From: Bisgaardia hudsonensis
GTDB taxonomy: Bacteria > Pseudomonadota > Gammaproteobacteria > Enterobacterales > Pasteurellaceae
Reading direction: 5' to 3'
Length of the DNA: 64,000 bases
NCBI RefSeq assembly: GCF_004345785.1
Contig: NZ_SLXI01000005.1
Span: 1 to 64,000, forward strand
Shown here: piece after piece, positions 62,911-64,000 of the stretch
Layout: every line of letters begins with the position of its first letter
Position numbering within the stretch: position 1 is the first letter of the stretch
Translations under genes and position numbers: made by a program
Notes under the pieces: generated by a model
The model's input: only the letters and a program-made list of their open reading frames with translations
What the model was told of the DNA's origin: nothing
Databases searched by the model: none

Positions 62911-64000
62911 CTACTTCAACGCCACTCTCGCATTTCTAAACAATCTCATCCATGCACCGTCTTCTGACCAGTCTTCTGGGTGCCATGAATTGCTGACTGT
63001 GCGGAATACACGTTCTGGATGGGGCATCATGATAGCTACACGTCCATCTTTGTTGGTGATTGCAGTAATACCGTCCACTGAGCCGTTAGGATTCGCTGGG
63101 TAGACTTCTGTTGGGTTTAGGTTGTTATCAATATATTGTGCAGCAATGAGATTTTGCTCACGCAATAATTGCAACTGTTGATCGTTTTTAAACTCAACGC
63201 GACCTTCACCATGAGAAACCGCAATTGGCATATATGAACCTGCCATACCATTGAACCATACAGAGTCAACTTGGTTAATACGAACCAATGCAGCACGAGC
63301 TTCAAAACGTTCTGAAGTATTACGAACAAAACGAGGCCATGCTTCTGTTCCTGGAATGATTTCTGCTAAGTTTGAGATCATTTGGCAACCATTACAAATG
63401 CCCAATGCTAAAGTATCTTGACGTTCAAAGAATGAGGCAAATTGATCACGAAGTGCGGTATTAAATAAAATAGATTTTGCCCATCCACCACCAGCACCAA
63501 GAACATCACCATAAGAGAAACCACCACAAGCCACTAACGCATTAAAATCTTTTAGATTTTGTCTTGCTGTATGTAAATCTGTCATATGAACATCAATGGC
63601 TGCAAAGCCAGCACGATCGAAAGCCGCTGCCATTTCAACGTGGCTATTCACGCCTTGTTCACGCAAAATAGCAATACGCGGTTTCACACCTTTTGCAATA
63701 TAAGGTGCAGCAATATCTTCGTTAATATCATAAGTTAAATGTGCGGAGAAACCTTTATCTTGTGGATCTTTCTTCGCCTTAAACTCCTGATCAGCACATT
63801 CTGGATTATCACGCAATGACTGCATTTTGTGCGTTAATTCTGCCCAGATACCACGTAATTCTGAACGTTTTTCAGATAAGATAACTTGAGTACTACGTTT
63901 GATTTCAAATTCATCATTTGTGGTTACTGAACCTAATTCTTTGGTTAAATGTAATATGCCATTTTCGCTTAATACTTCACGCACTTGGTTAAGTTCATCA
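62911..64000 (-). CDS. purL: Phosphoribosylformylglycinamidine synthase, C-terminal part (truncated by window end)
   Basis: PurL converts FGAR to FGAM with glutamine in purine synthesis. Only the C-terminal 363 or so residues are in the window, and the frame runs on past 64000; the full enzyme is about 1300 residues. The part seen is the glutamine amidotransferase domain, with [36 protein letters not shown] and the nucleophile in [19 protein letters not shown]. The His/Glu pair is in MPHPERVFR. An uptake signal lies at 63451-63459. An apparent internal GTG start at 63984 is not the gene start. Confidence 0.97.
   Translation of the reverse strand, partial: DELNQVREVLSENGILHLTKELGSVTTNDEFEIKRSTQVILSEKRSELRGIWAELTHKMQSLRDNPECADQEFKAKKDPQDKGFSAHLTYDINEDIAAPYIAKGVKPRIAILREQGVNSHVEMAAAFDRAGFAAIDVHMTDLHTARQNLKDFNALVACGGFSYGDVLGAGGGWAKSILFNTALRDQFASFFERQDTLALGICNGCQMISNLAEIIPGTEAWPRFVRNTSERFEARAALVRINQVDSVWFNGMAGSYMPIAVSHGEGRVEFKNDQQLQLLREQNLIAAQYIDNNLNPTEVYPANPNGSVDGITAITNKDGRVAIMMPHPERVFRTVSNSWHPEDWSEDGAWMRLFRNARVALK

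Overview
The window looks like chromosomal DNA from a member of the Pasteurellaceae. It is AT-rich and carries at least seventeen perfect copies of the Haemophilus-type DNA uptake signal core AAGTGCGGT. I saw no copy of the alternative Actinobacillus pleuropneumoniae-type core ACAAGCGGT. The gene blocks are typical of the family: bioA-bioF-bioG-bioC-bioD with BioG as the pimeloyl-ACP esterase, glyQ and glyS with a small glutaredoxin-like gene between them, and proB without an adjacent proA. I cannot name the genus or species from sequence alone.

Layout. 1-486 is the decayed 3' part of a transposase gene. rhlB and rho are divergent (727-3473), followed by the C4-dicarboxylate transporter dcuB and the periplasmic nucleotidase cpdB. 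A complete fatty-acid/phospholipid cluster, yceD-rpmF-plsX-fabH-fabD-fabG-acpP, is read on the minus strand (7542-12475). The oppABCDF peptide importer (12767-18368) converges on the biotin operon (18466-23005). psd, msrC, fklB and a secreted unknown follow on the plus strand. yfbU-mlaA and lepA-lepB-rnc-era lie on the minus strand, then grcA with two FNR-like boxes, then ung, yaaA, a lipoprotein, pfkA and glyQ.

The first accessory region is 36915-40390, between glyQ and glyS. It holds a decayed copy of a glutaredoxin-like gene, an AAA/ABC-type ATPase, a small protein with a PD-(D/E)xK-type motif, an intact copy of the glutaredoxin-like gene, and a DUF1016 (YhcG-type) nuclease-like gene. The ATPase and motif-bearing gene are rich in AGA and ATA codons and look like an anti-phage or other conflict module.

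glyS is followed by the rpsF-priB-rpsR-rplI ribosomal operon with a structured leader, then rnr-rlmB, folA, the yjjP/yjjB exporter pair, proB, an orphan P-loop protein, the competence gene comE1 with a CRP-S-like site, rdgB-ybjQ-hemW, rpiA with a PurR-like box, serA, pyrG and eno.

The second accessory region is about 60868-62836. It contains a small HicA-like protein, a convergent small helical gene, a radical-SAM protein that reads as a prokaryotic viperin (antiviral ddhNTP synthase), and a zinc-ribbon/transmembrane protein. The window ends inside purL (minus strand, C-terminal part only). The two accessory regions are the best places to look for undescribed biology; the rest is ordinary core metabolism, translation and envelope maintenance.
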